Shown: piece after piece, positions 1-12,298 of the stretch
How positions within the stretch are numbered: position 1 is the stretch's first letter
How the letters are laid out: every line of letters starts with the position of its first letter
DNA from: Cyanophora paradoxa
Taxonomy: Eukaryota; Glaucocystophyceae; Cyanophorales; Cyanophoraceae
Length of the DNA: 64,000 nucleotides
Assembly (NCBI GenBank): GCA_004431415.1
Contig: QPMI01000655.1
Location: 205,157-269,156 of the forward strand
Reading direction: 5' to 3'
Program-made: the position numbers and the translations under genes
Notes under the pieces: generated by a model
The model's input: the letters and a program-made list of their open reading frames with translations, nothing else
Told to the model about the DNA's origin: nothing
Databases searched by the model: none

Positions 1-1090
1 GCGGCCGGCGCGGGCGAGGCGGTGCAGGCACTCCACCGTCCGCAGCGCCGTCGTCGCGTCCAGCCCCGACGTCGGCTCGTCCAGGTACAGCACCGACGGG
101 TTCTGTCCAGCCGAGCGCCTCAGCCAGGCTTGGCCGCGGCGAGGCGGGCGGGGCGGGCGGGGCGGCTGCACCTGGAGGAGGACGACGCCGATGGAGACGC
201 GGCGCCGCTCGCCGCCCGAGACGCCGCGCACGAGGGGGCCCCCGATCTTCGTCCCCGCGCACCCCCGCAGGCCGAGCTCCCCGATGACGGCGTCGGCGCG
301 GGCGAGCTTCTCGGCGCGCGACATCGAGGCCGGCAGCCGCAGCAGCGCCGAGAACTCCAGGCACTCCCGCACGTTCAGGTACGGCAGGAGGTAGTCGTCC
401 TGCAGCACGTACCCCACCGTCCGCTTCATCTGCCCCCGCTCGCCTCTCGGCGGGGGCCGCGCGGGGGGCCGGCGGCGCGCGCGGCGCCGCGGATCGGACC
501 TCGCTGCGAGAGTAGGGCGCGCCGTTCACGAGGACGTCGCCCGTCCCGCTGGCCGTGCTCGGCAGCCGCGAGCTGAGGTAGTTGAGGAGGCTGCGGCGGC
601 ATTGAGCTGAGCGCGGCAGGCGCCCGGCCGGCGCGCAGGGTCGAGCTCACGTCGTCTTTCCCGAGCCAGAGCCGCCGAGGATTGCGCACTGAACGAGCTT
701 AGCTAAGGAATATGCAGCACACGGAGAGGTCGGCGGCGGGCGCGCACCAACTCCCCGGCGCGGACCACTCCTGAGACGCCATGCAGAACTTGGGACACCG
801 CAGCTTTCTTCTTGAGGAAGCCGCCGGTTGTGATTGACACGCGCACCTGCGCCACATTCAGATAGTGCAGGTCTAGCGGGCTGCGTGCAGCTGGCGCGCA
901 CGTCGGTCCACGAGACGTCGCAGGGCTTCACGCGCCCCAGATGATGTTCCCCCGCCTCCAGCTCGACGAGGTCGCTCTCGCTCGGTTTGTGTTCGCTCCA
1001 CTTGACATCACTTGCGGCTTCTATACCTGTGGCTCCCTCCGCGTCCAGCGGCGGACCAAGCGCGCGTGCTGCGGCGCGCTCCATGGCCAA
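1..1090 (-). CDS. ABCG-type ABC transporter, N-terminal nucleotide-binding part (cut by the window edge)
   Basis: The minus strand encodes, in order, a Walker A (GGSGSGKT, about 660-680), a signature motif VSGGERRR near 200-230, and a Walker B/D-loop ([11 protein letters not shown]) near 60-100. This order and the SGGERRR signature are typical of the ABCG (white/PDR) family, in which the ATPase domain precedes the membrane domain. The membrane half lies beyond position 1. The reading frame is broken by short introns, so the start is uncertain; the first in-frame Met of the 5' exon is at 1090 and is followed by a hydrophilic region with [19 protein letters not shown]. The gene is head-to-head with another ABCG gene starting at 1386. 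The substrate cannot be inferred. Confidence 0.75.
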
Positions 1091-1385
1091 ACAGCCGGCT
1101 GCGGGAGGGCGTAGTTCGCGCTAGGTTCACCTAGATCGAGCTCGGCGCCGAGTCGGCGGTCCTGCCGCCTCTACGGCGCCTGTCGACAGCCGTGCTCGTC
1201 AGCCTCGACAGAAGGGGGGGTAGGGCCACGAGTGCAGTCGAGCACGTATCGGCGGATCCCGAGTCCAGGTCTTGCGGCGCTGCGACATCCAGAGCTGCGG
1301 CTCGGATGGAGAACCCGAACCCGATCCGCCTGACCTTCGAGGTGTGCGCTGCTCGTGCCGCTTCATTCTCGCCAGGCTGACTGAG
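1091..1385. promoter_or_regulatory. Divergent intergenic region between two ABCG genes
   Basis: About 295 bp separate the likely starts of two oppositely oriented ABCG genes, so it must hold both 5' regions. I see no clear TATA box or other recognised motif. Its upstream edge is uncertain because an in-frame extension of the plus gene reaches 1272. Confidence 0.3.
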
Positions 1386-4300
1386 ATGTACACGCGCCAG
1401 GACCTTACATGCGATGTTCACGTCAGACCGGTCCCCTGGCGCAAGGAGACTCGCCGCATTCTCGAGGGCGTGTCTTGCGAGGTCACCCCTGGCGCGTTGT
1501 GGCCCGGCCGCGGAGCTGCGTCTAGACCTGGGTCTGACGCCACGTTCAGGTTCTCTCACAGCGGTCCTAGGAGGAAGCGGCTCAGGAAAGACGACACTGC
1601 TCAACATTCTGGCGGGTCGGCTCCTGAACGGCAGCTTCAGCGGCAAGATCCTCGCGAACGGCTCGCCCATGGACCCGAAGATCCTCGCGCGCAACCTCGG
1701 CTACGGTTCGCCCCGCCCGCCGCTGGGCCCTCTGGGCGCTCGCCGCAGCGCGGCGCGCGCTCACGCTCCGAGCTTGCGAGCAGTTGTTCAGGATGACAGC
1801 TTCATCCCGTCGCTCACAGTGCGGGAGACGCTGATGTTTGTGGCGCGGCTCAAGCTCCCGCCCTCGTGGGACGACCAGCAGCGGAGTGACCGCGTGAACG
1901 CTGTGCTGGCGGAGCTCGGCCTCCGCTCGTGCGCGGACCGGCCGGTCGGCAACGCGGTCTTCCGCGGCGTCTCGGGGGGCGAGCGGCGGCGGACCTCCAT
2001 CGCCTGCGCCCTCATCAAGAACCCGCCCGTCCTCTTCCTCGGTCCGCCGCCCCCGGATCGGAGCCCTCCGCGCGCCTCACGCGCCGCCCCGCGCCGCCCC
2101 GCAGACGAGCCGACGACAGGACTCGACTCGTTCCACGCGTACAACGTCATCGAGGCCCGCCGCCTCCCGCCGCGCCTCGCCGCGCCTCGCCCTGGCCTCT
2201 CACGCCGCCCGCAGACCCTCAAGCGCATCGCCTCCGAGGACGGCCGCACCGTCGTGCGCCCCCTAACCCATCCAACCTCCCCCCGGCACGAAACTAGAGC
2301 GGCAGCCTGGACCCCCGCGCACGCCTTCGGCCCCCGCGGGGGCGAGCTGACGATGAGCCGCCCCGGGGCGGGGTCAGGTGGCGACGATCCACCAGCCGCG
2401 GCACGACCTCTTCGAGCTCGTCGACCGCGTGCTGCTCCTCTCCCGCGGCCGTCTCCTCTACGGCGGGCCCCGCGCCGCCTTCATCCAGCACTTCGCCGAC
2501 GCCGGCTACCCCTGCCCCAGGTTCCCCCCCCCCCCCCCCCGCCACCACCGCTTGCTGAGGGGCGGGGAGCAGGAACGCGAACGCGGCGGACTTCTACATG
2601 GACGTCTGCTCCCTCGACACGCGCACCCCCGAGGCCGAGCGCGCCTCCGCCCTCGTCCGCCCGCCCCGCCCCGCCCCGCCTCCGCCCTCCCGTCTGACCC
2701 GCCGCCGCTCGCCGTGCAGCGGATAGAGGCGCTCCTGGCGCACTGGCGCCAGCGCAAGGGCGCTCCGCCCTCGCCGGCGGCCGCCTCCGCCGAGGCCGGC
2801 GCGCAGGCCGGGCAGGTGCGCAAGCCGGAAGCCGCGGGCTTGGCCTCCAAGTGCCCGTCGCCGACGCGGGTGCCCTGGGGCGGCAGGCGGTCCGGATGCT
2901 CTCGCTCGGCTCGGACGGGGCGGATGCGTGCGGGGAGCGGCTGGCCGAGCGGCGCTCGTTCGAGATGGAGGGGGCCGGGGGGGCGGTGGTGGTGAAGCCG
3001 CACCCGGCGGAGCAGGCGGGGTACGGGCGGGCCTTCTCGGCGCTGGTGGGCCGCTACGGGAAGACGATCGCGCGGCAGCCGGCGGACGTCTCCCTCCGCA
3101 TCATGCAGCTCTTCGCCTTCGCCTTCATGTCCGCCCCGCCCCGCCCCCCAACGCGCCCTCCCCGCCTCCGCCGAACGCGAAGACCGCCGGCAGCAACTGG
3201 GTGTACCTCTTCCGCGTGGGGTACGACCAGGAGGGCGTGCAGAACCGGAACGGGCTGATGTACGAGGCCGTGGGCGGCACCGTCATGGTCGGCATGCTCG
3301 TCACCGTGCGCCCGCGCCCCGAAGCAGCTCGTCTCCCCGTTGCACTCCCTGTCGTTCTGAGTTGGCGGCTGCGGGGCCCGCAGGTGGCCATCTTCCCCCC
3401 GCAGCGCAACGTGTTCTACAGGGAGCGGGAGGACCGGCTGTACCCCTCGTCGGCGTTCTTCTGGGTGTACACGCTGATGGAGCTGCCCTTCACGGCCTTC
3501 TCCTGCCTCCTCATGTCGTTCCTGTACTACTGGGCGATCGGGCTGCGGCCCGAGGCGGCCGCCTGGGGCGTCTTTGTCCTCTGCGTCTTCCTCGTCGTCT
3601 GGTGGGGCGAGTCGGTGAGCGGCTGCCGTCGACTCTTCGTCGCGCCGCGCGCACCGCACCGCGGGCGAGCTCAAGTGCGCGCGCGTGCGCGTGCCGCCAG
3701 GTGAGCCTCGTGGTCTGCTGCCTGGCGTACGACCCGACCTTCGCGACGTCCATGGCGGGCCTCATCGTCATGATGTACGGCCTCACCGCCGCCGCCTTTT
3801 TCAGGTCACCCGCCCCGCTTTGAATTGTTCCTCTCGCGAAACCAACATGGACTGAGCGCACGCACGTGCGTAGCACGAACATGAACGAGGGCTCCTCCCG
3901 CTTCTTCACGGTGCCAGCCCGCCATTGCGGTTACAATTGCTCCGCTCAGAACTGATCGGAGATGTCGAATCGCCTCGCCAGGCTGTGAACTACGTGGCGC
4001 CCATCCGATGGCTGTCTCAGGCCACTGTGGCCAACGAGTTCGTCGGCAAGGTGCGCACGCGCGCGCGGCCGTGGGCGCGAGAAAGAGAACCGAGGACAGG
4101 ACAAGAAAGTGATGGGATTAGTGTATCGATATATCGGTACATGTACATGTGCAGATTGTGCATATGCTGCTGCAATCTTACAGATCAGCCCGCGATATAT
4201 ACGCCCCAAGTTTATATAATTACAGACCGCTGATGCGGCGCCTCGTGCAGAGCTTCGACTGCGGGGCGGCGCCGGCGCAGGCGTGCTTCGCGACGGGGGA

Positions 4301-4679
4301 CCAGTTCGTGGCGACCTACTTCCCCGACGCCGCCAGCGAGCTCTGGCGCAACGTCGCCATCGGGTGCGCCCCCGCCCCGCGCGCGCGTGAACGCCTTGCC
4401 GCACAGATACGTATACGCCCACCTTATACTCATAACCCTGAACTACGGCCGTGCTGTGCCCTAGATATTTCTTTTTGGGGGAAGGGATCGGACTGATCTC
4501 GTCAGACGATCCGGGATCCCCGGGCTCTCCCTCCTTCGATCCTCCTCGTCTTCTTGGAATGGGGGAACTGGATCTGATGGGGACTCCGGGGGGATCCGGG
4601 GCGCAGGGCCGGGATCTCTCTCTTCTACCGCCTCCTCGCCTTCGCGGTCTTCATGACCCGCCGCCGCCGCCTCAACTGA
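1386..4679 (+). CDS. ABCG-type half-transporter (spliced)
   Basis: A complete half-transporter with an N-terminal ATPase and C-terminal membrane domain, assembled from many exons. The exon starting at 1386 ends with RRILEGVSCEVTPG. It is followed by Walker [18 protein letters not shown] (about 1566-1620), the Q-loop VVQDDSFIPSLTVRETL (1780-1835), signature [13 protein letters not shown] (about 1967-2005), Walker B VLFL-DEPTTGLDS split by an intron (2042-2104), and the H-loop ATIHQPRHDL (2378-2407). Hydrophobic membrane exons follow around 3440-3620, 3700-3810 and 3985-4050. The last exon ends FMTRRRRLN then TGA at 4677-4679. Introns are 45-70 nt; 2155-2214 is a GC-AG intron. It should act as a dimer in a cell membrane. 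The substrate is unknown. Confidence 0.8.
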
Positions 4680-5790
4680 TCGATCGCTTACGATTAGCAC
4701 GGAAAGCCGGCGCAGCGCTAGCAGCCCCCACCCGGCCCCCTTGGGCCCTTGCCATCCGCACGCCGCACGGGCGGGCGGGCCGCGGGCGCCGGCCCCACGG
4801 GCCACGGCCCACGGCTCCCGGCCCAATTGCAAGTTGGGCCCCAACTTTGCCCCCAAGTTCCCCACTGGGCCAAGTTGGGACCCCAACCCCTAGTAGTGGT
4901 CCCCTACCGGTAGCCCTCGGCCTCTCACTGACTCAGTGAGTCGGGGCCTCTCCGAGGCTCACACTGCCTCACAGGCCGCGGGCCTACTAGGCCTAGGGCC
5001 TAGGCTCTCAGCTCCCCGGCAGGCTCGAGTCAGCTCAGACTCAGCTGTGCTGCCTGTGCTGCTGTCACACTGTGACTCTGTGAGTCTGTGACAGTGCTGT
5101 GCATCACAGTGCATGTGCGCACTGCGCAGGCCTAGGCTCGAGCTCTCTTAGCTCTTAGCTACCGGACCAGTAGTACCGGTATATATATATAGCTTGCGAG
5201 TTGACTTGCAAATTGCAATTCCAGCCAACGGTCGAGGGCTTGAGTCAAGCTACGTAGACGATTTGACAAGATTGACTCGTCGTTTGAGTGTTCCAATCGT
5301 CACAGGCTCACAACTGCTGTTCAATTACGATACCCGTCACGGCGTAGAACCCGCGGAAAGTACCGTGCAGCGCTAGCCGTGCTGCAGTGCTAGGCTGCTA
5401 GGACGCATGCGCGCATGCAGATGCGCGTTACAGCCGGCCAAGAGCTGTTCCGAGTGTCGACGGTGCCCGGCATCCCAGGATTCCCAGCTAGTATGCGTGC
5501 GTGCGCGCGCGCGCGCCGCACCGGCACGTACTCGGCAATTCGACCTGGCGCTGGCGGGAGATTCGCCGAGTCGGCTGGCACCTGCGCGCGGCAGCGGACG
5601 CCGGCTTAAGAAAAGAGCAGCTTAGAATTTGCTGTTGGGGCGTTGCCTCGCCGGCGCGGGCGGTGAGCGGCCGCGGCCGCTTAGCGAGTTCGGGAGCCTC
5701 GGATCCGGAGCCGGCTGCGGCGCGCGGACTGCGCACGGCGTACATCCTTGCAATTGGCGTTTTCCCCGCGGCCGCGCGGGGCGGACCGCG
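4680..5790. other. Intergenic region, no gene seen
   Basis: About 1.1 kb without convincing coding sequence. It is rich in short palindromic words: TTGGGCCC/GGGCCCAA repeats around 4820-4890, and CTCACTGACTCAGTGAGTC near 4923-4943. A TATATATATATA run lies at about 5180-5190. It separates the end of the ABCG gene from the first cyclase gene. Confidence 0.5.
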
Positions 5791-8700
5791 ATGAAGGGCG
5801 GCGTGGTGCCGCTCGATCATGAGCTGGGAGTTGCGCTTGCGCTGCACGGCCTGCCGACCGTCCGGCCGCGCGCTCCCTCGAGCGCGGCGCCGAGCTCCCG
5901 AGCGCGCAGCCGCTCCGGCTCATCGGACGGGTGCGCCTCGCGATCGCCCGACTCTACCCGCGAGGAAGAGGCGGTTACGGATCCGGAGCGGGCGGCCGCC
6001 GCCGGGGGCGCGGGATGGGGCTCGGGCGGGGGCCTCTCGCGGGGCGGGGCGGTGCCGGTGGCGGTGCTGGCGGCGGTGCAGTCGGCGGCGCTGGCGTGCG
6101 TGCTGGCGGTGCTGCTGGGCCCCGACCCGCTGCCGCCGCCGGCGCGCGGCCTCCTCGCAGCCGCCTGCGCCGCCATGCTCCTCGCCGTGGCCGCCGCTGC
6201 CGCCGCCCTCCACCTGCTCGCCGTGCGGCCGCTGCGCCGCCTCCTCGCCGCCGCCGCCCGCCCGCGGCCCCGCCCCGGGGCCCCTCCCCGCCCTCCTCGC
6301 CGCCATCGACCCCCGCCCGTCGCCGGCGCCGGCGGGGCCGGCCGGGGCGGGGCGAGCGGGGCGTGGCTGCGGGACGAGGTGGCGGAGCTGCGTGGCGCGT
6401 GGGAGGCCGCCGGCGCCGCCCTCGCCGCCTGGCGCGAGCACTTCGACGCCCTCTTCGCCTTCCAGGCCCGACCCCCCCGCCACCACCCGCCCCGCCCCGC
6501 CCCGCCCTCCCCGCCCCGCCCCGCCCCGCCCCGCCGGCCGGGCTCACGGGGCCGCGCGGCGCAGGGCGCGGCCTACCTGTGCGTCACCGAGGCCGGCGCC
6601 GTTACGCGCATGAACGACGTGCGCCGTCCGCCCGCGCTCCGCCCGGGGCCGCCCCGAGCGCCCGCCGGCCGCAGGTGGCGCGCAAGCTCTTCGGGGTGCC
6701 GGAGGCCCCGCCCCGGTGCGCCCCTCGCCCCGCCCCTCGCGCCCAGCGCCGAGCCGCGCCGCGCCGCGCCGCGCCGCAGCCGCCGGCGAACCTCTCTGCG
6801 CTGCTGCCGAAGCTCTCGCCGGCGGTTCTGATGGCGGAAGTGGGAGAGCATGCAGCCGGGCCGATCACGATCTCGAGGGCGGCGGCGGGCGCCCGCGGCG
6901 GCGGCGGCGGCGGCGGGCTGTCGAGATGGACAGCGTGTGCCGCCGCGCCGACGGGACAACTTTCCTCGCCGAGATGCGCGCCTGCCGCCTCCCGACGGAC
7001 GCGGCGACCGGGGACGCGCTCGGGCCGGCGACGGGGGCGGGCGGGGGCTCGGGGGTGGCGCGGCGGGGGTCGGGATCGAGGGGGCTGCTGCTGCTGCAGC
7101 TGCGGGAGGCGGGGTGGAAGGGGGCGGACCCGCGCGTGAGCGTCTTCATGGAGCAGGCGAACGACGCCGTCATCGTCATGACCGCCAACTCCACGGCCCG
7201 CCGCGCCCCCCGCCCCCGCCCGCCCCGCCTGACCCGCCCCAGATCACCGCCTTCAACCGGAGCGCCCAGGCCATGTTCGGCTGGACGGCCGAGGAGGCCA
7301 TCGGCAGCAAGGTCGAGATGCTCATGAGCAAGCTCTACGGCTCCATCCAGTGCGCCCCGCGGCGGGCGGGGCGGGGCCGGGGCGCTGAGGGCGGGGCGGG
7401 CAGCCACAAGGCGGTGAAGCGGTACCTGCAGACGGGCGAGGCGCGCGTCGTCGGCCGCCTGCGCGAGACGACCGCCGTCCGCCGCGACGGCTCCCCCTTC
7501 CGTCCGCCCGCCCGCCCCGCCCCGCCCCGCCCCGGCGGCGGCCGACGGGGCGGCGGGGGCAGCGATCGAGCTCTCGGTGGCGGAGGCGCGGGTCGGGGGC
7601 GAGCGGCTCTTCGTGGGGAGCATCCGGGACGCGAGCGAGCGGCGGCGGGCGGTGCAGGAGCTGGAGGACACGAAGAGCCGGTACCAGTCGCTGCTGCTGA
7701 ACATCCTGCCGGCGCCCGTGGTGAAGGAGCTGCTGGAGGAGCGGCCGGTGCTCGAGCTCGCCACGCGCTACGAGGAGGTCGCCATCGTCTTCGCCGACAT
7801 CGTCGGCTTCACCGTGCGGCCCCGCCGGCCCCCGTCCCCCCGCGTCCCGCGGGGCCGCCGGGCCGGCTCGAGGGCGGGGGCGGGGCGCAGACGATCAGCG
7901 AGGGGCTGGACCCGCGCGTGCTCGTGCAGACCCTCAACGACATCTTCTCCCGCTTCGACGCCATCTGCGAGCGCCACGGCCTCGAGAAGGCGCCCCCGCC
8001 CCCCCGCCGCCCGGCCCCGGCCCCTCGCCCCGCCCTGACCGGCCCCCTGCGCCCAGATCAAGACCATCGGGGGTGAGACCATCGATATCCCGAGACCGCC
8101 GGCCGGGGCGGCGCCGCTTCGGCTCTGACGCCCCCCGGCGGCAGACGCGTACATGGCGGTCTCGGGGCTGCCCTTCCCGATCCCGCAGCACGTGGAGGCG
8201 GCGGCCGACACGGCCCTCGAGATGATCGAGGCGCTCGAGAACGTGCCGCCCTTCACCGTCCGCCTCAAGACCCGCCGCCGCGCCCCCCGCCCCGGCCCCG
8301 GCGCCGCCGCCACGCTGCTGCCGCCGCCGCCCGAGCCGCCTGCGCGGCGGGGCAGCCTCGAACTGGAAGCGAACGCTGGCGGGGTTGTGTACGACGAGGT
8401 TCGGGGCTTCTCGCGGCGGCCCTCCGCCGTCGGGCCCCCCGGCCTGCCCCAGGCCGCCCCCTCCCAATCCCGCGCCACGTCTCCCGCCTCGAGGCCGACC
8501 CCAGACACGGCCCCGCCGACGGCCTCTGCGGCGGGGGCGGGGGCGGAGGAGTGGGAGGAGGTGGAGGAGGAGCAGCGCGTCGACCTCCAGATCCGCGTCG
8601 GCATGGTCCGCCCCGCCCGCCCGCCCCTCTGAGGCCCCTCCCCGCCCCCCGGCCCCGCGCGCGCGTGCGGGCCGACGGCGGGGGTGCACGTGCAGCACAT

Positions 8701-11652
8701 GGGCCCGGTGGTGGCGGGGGTGATCGGGATCCGGAAGCTGGTGTACGACGTCTGGTCGGACGCCGTGAACGTCGCGTCGCGGATGGAGTCGTCGGGGGCG
8801 CCGGGCCGCGTGCACGTGAGCGCCGCCGTCGAGGCGCGCCTGCGGGAGCGCTTCGAGCTCGAGCCACGCGGGAGCGTGCACGTGAAGGGCAAGGGGCCGA
8901 TGGAGACCTTTTTCCTCGTCGGCCGCCGCCCGGAGGACCCGGGCGACCCCGCGACGCAGCGCGAGAACACATCGGGGCGCCTGCGGGCCGCCCTCTCGCC
9001 GCCGCTTGCTTCCCTGCCGCTCAGCAACCCGAGGGCAAGCCTGGCGTCCGAGGGGGAGGGCCCCGCCTCCGCCGAGTTCTCCCTCGGCGCCGCGGCGGCC
9101 CCTGCGCGATCGGCGCAATCGGCCTCTGTGAGGAGAGCAAAGAGCGTGCACCTGATCCGGATGCAGGAGGCGGAGATGGCGCGGCAGGAGATGGAGGACC
9201 GGGAGCCGGTCTCGGCCCTCGCCGGCGGCTTTGCCTGGGAGCGGGTCGCCGACCCCGCCTTCAACGCGCGCGACGTGGTGCACCTGGCGGCGAGCGAGGC
9301 GCGCGCGCTCGTCGGCAAGCTGCTCCGCATGCTCGGCCTCGCCTCGCTGCTCGCCGGCAAGGAGGCCGCCCTCGACGCCCTCGTCCAGGAGCTCCAGGCC
9401 GCCCCGCCCCGCGCCGGCTCCCCCGCCCGCGGCTTCCAGGGGGCCCTCCAGGCCGCCCACCAGCTCGCCCTGCTCGTGCGGGGCGTCGAGCGGCTGCGGC
9501 GGCACGTGTACCCCGCCGAGATCCTCGGCATCTTCCTCGCCCTTCTCTGCTCCAACGCCGAGGCCGCCGTGGGGGCCCTCCTGCAGGCCTCGCGGCTGCC
9601 CGAGGGGCAGGGGCCGGGGCCGGCCGCGCCGCCGCAGGCCCTCGAGCGCAGCGCCCTCGCCCGCGCCCGCGAGTGGCTCCAGCAGCACCCCCTCGACGGC
9701 AAGCCCGCCGCCGCCGGGCCCTCGCCCGTGGCGGACATGAGGAGGGCGGGTCGGTCGATCAAGAGGAGAGCGGCGGCGTCGCTCACGATCGATACCAACC
9801 CGCCGGCCGTGGAGGCCGTGCGCGGGGCCGGCGTGGAGTGCAGCCCGCAGAGCGATTCCTCCCCGCACAGCGCCCACGCCCGCTTCAGCTTCCGGGCGGC
9901 CCCGTTCCTGCAGGCGGCGGCAGCCGCCGACCGGGATGGCCTCGGGCCCCCCTCGCCGTCGAGCGTCGCCGCCGTTGGCCGCCCCGGAGCGCCCGCCCCG
10001 CACTTCTCCCCGCTGCGCGGCCCGCAGGAAGCGCCGGGAGGCGGCAGCGCCAGCGGCGGCCTGCAGCCTTCGCCGCGGTCACCACCATCGCCGAAGGGGC
10101 CGGTAGAAGACGGGTTCGGGCCAGCGTCGCCGTCGGGGAAAGGCGGGCGCGTGGCGGCGCTGCTGCTGGAGATCCTCGAGGAGATCGACTCGGTGGACGA
10201 GCGGCGCGCCCGCCCGCCCGCCCGCGCGCCGGCGGCAGCGGCGGCTGAGCGGGCGGGGGCGCAGGTGCGCGAACACGCTCTGCTCGTGCCTGGAGGCGGT
10301 GGGGGACCGGGCGGAGGCGGCCCTCGCCTGGACCCTCCTCATGGAGGAGACGGCCGCCGAGTACGAGGCGCTCCGCTCCGGCGGGCCCGACCGCTCCTGG
10401 TCCCTCTCCGAGCCGGCCCGCGCCCGCCTCTGCGCCCTCCTCTTCCGCGTCGCCAGCTTCGCCGACTGCTACAAGTTCCCCCACGTCGCCGAGCGCGCCG
10501 CCCCCGCCTTGTCCGCCCGCCCCACCCGCCCCCGCCGCGGCCGCCCCGCCTGACACCCCACCCGCAGCGCGTACCAGTACTTCCGTGCGCCGCGCCGCGC
10601 CGCGTGCCGGCGCCGCCACGCGCCGCTGCCCTGCAGCTGTCGCCGACGCGGGGTCGCGCAGCGGAACTGGCGCCGGCGGGGCCGATCGAGCCGCCGGAGC
10701 GGGAGGAGGGAATGTCGGACGGGGCGAGCTCGGTGGGCAACAACAACGCCACCTCAGCACGTGCGTGTTTCTCATCATGACCAGCGTTCCCGCGCGGAAT
10801 CTTGAATCTGAGGCGGCGCGCGCAGAGCTGCTGGAGGGCGGGTTCACGAACCTGATCATGGGCGGCCCGGCGGCGTCGCTGGGGACGCACGGGCACAGGC
10901 GCTCCTCCATCCACTTCCAGCGCGCTCGCTCGGCGTCGGATCTGAGCCAGTCGGGCCCCAGCTCCCGCCTCAGCTCCCTAGGCCTCGCTACCATCTCCAG
11001 CTCCCTCCGCAACCCGCTGGCGCCGGCGTGGCCGGCGGGGGCGGCGCAGCAGGCGGCGGCGGTGGCTCGGGCGCGGCGGGCGGCGCGCCTCGCGCCGGCG
11101 GCGCTCCGGGCGTGGCAGGCGAGCGCGGAGCACGTCATCGCGTTCATCGACGTGCGGCCCGGGAGCTGCGCGGGGGGCGGGGCCGGGACGGGGCGCTGAG
11201 TCGCTGGGGGGCAGATCGTCGTGGGGCCGGTGCTGCACGTGGCGGGGCGGCTGCTGGAGGAGCTCGCCGACGAGGAAGGCAAGCTCGAGCAGCCCCGCGA
11301 GATGTTCCGCGCCATCGCCTTCGCCGGGCCCCTGCCTCCCCCGGGCGTCTCGACCCCGGATGCGGATGCGCGTGCAGGTGGTGCCGCCGCCCCTTCTTCA
11401 AATTCGGAGCCGGAGTTGGCGACGCCGCGCTCAAGGGCGCGGGCCCGCCGCCTCCCAATCGCGAGCCGGCACCCAGCCTCCACTCAAGCTCAAGCAGCCT
11501 CGGGCGACTCGATCGCGAGCCCCGTCGCGAGGCCCGGGCCCCAAGCCTCCCGTCGACTCGCCGATCGCGAGCTCGAGCTCGAGCCGCCCAGGAACCCTTT
11601 CCAGACTCCCACTGCACTTGCAATCGGCCACTACTATGCGTTTGGAATTTAG
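5791..11652 (+). CDS. PAS-linked class III adenylate cyclase (copy A, spliced)
   Basis: A membrane-anchored cyclase that should make cyclic AMP. The N-terminal exon (start at 5791) has a hydrophilic leader and then two very hydrophobic segments at about 6055-6235. Two PAS-like regions follow: DGTTFLAEMRACRLP near 6950-6995, and ITAFNRSAQAMFGWTAEEAIG near 7243-7305. A linker SLLLNILPAPVVKELL precedes the catalytic domain IVFADIVGFT (about 7787-7816), KTIGDAYMAV (across the intron near 8060-8160) and VYDVWSDAVNVASRME (about 8740-8787). Both metal-binding Asp residues are present. Lys in KTIG and Asp in YDVW are the adenine-selecting pair of adenylate rather than guanylate cyclases. A long C-terminal region of unknown function runs to a stop at 11650-11652. 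Introns include GC-AG ones (7196-7242 and 7990-8056). A paralogue lies in inverted orientation at 12299-18038. Confidence 0.75.
6005..11331 (+). repeat. Inverted duplication, left arm
   Basis: This stretch matches the reverse complement of 12458-17812 at high identity through exons and most introns. The left limit lies in the GGGGGCCTCTCGCGGGGC region just before the first membrane segment. The right limit lies after the GCCATCGCCTTCGCCGGGCC word. Visible divergence is mostly in small intron-like segments (for example around 10735-10830) and low-complexity runs. Confidence 0.8.
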
Positions 11653-12298
11653 CATTTGATTCCGAAATATACGTAGGATGACGTTTGCGTAGGGTGTGTT
11701 CGGAAGCCAAATATACGTAGGTTGACGTTTCTTTCCGATATCCTATCATGTCACAGTGTTGCCAGCGCTAGCATCCAAGCTTAAGCTTCGATTTGCAAAT
11801 GACGCATGCACAGTGATTGGATCACTGATATTTATCCACAAATGTACACTCTAGATCTGCGCATGCGCCAGCGCTAGCGCTAGCCTGGCAGCTGCACTCT
11901 AAAGCTAGATATACCGATATGCATTAATTTACGTGTATACGTATACGAAATCGAACCATTACAGTACATGTACAGTTGCTAGCACACACTTCCGATCACG
12001 GCCGTTCACGTTCCGTTCATCATGGCATTGGGGTACTATCTTCAAAGAAAACCTACCGTCAAAAAGAAAACTATAGCTAGGCTAACGCGCAACCTAAAGC
12101 TACTAGGCTAGCAAAAACATGATCACGAAGCAGTGCAATCGCGATCGCGAATTCAAAAATGAAATACGCTAGAGCGGGTGCAAAAAAGATGCATCCCATA
12201 TAGCGCTTCGACGGCTCGCCGTCAGTCGTACTAGAGGGCTGTGTGACTGCGCGAGGGCGCAGCGATGCAGCTGGGGTGCAGATCCACAGCCGTGACCG
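11653..12298. other. AT-richer spacer between the two convergent cyclase copies
   Basis: No coding sequence is evident. The sequence AAATATACGTAGG, followed by A/T and then TGACGTTT, occurs twice (about 11665 and 11710). A CGCTAGCGCTAGC word lies near 11870. The region holds the 3' flanks of two convergent genes, so it should contain both transcript ends. Confidence 0.4.
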
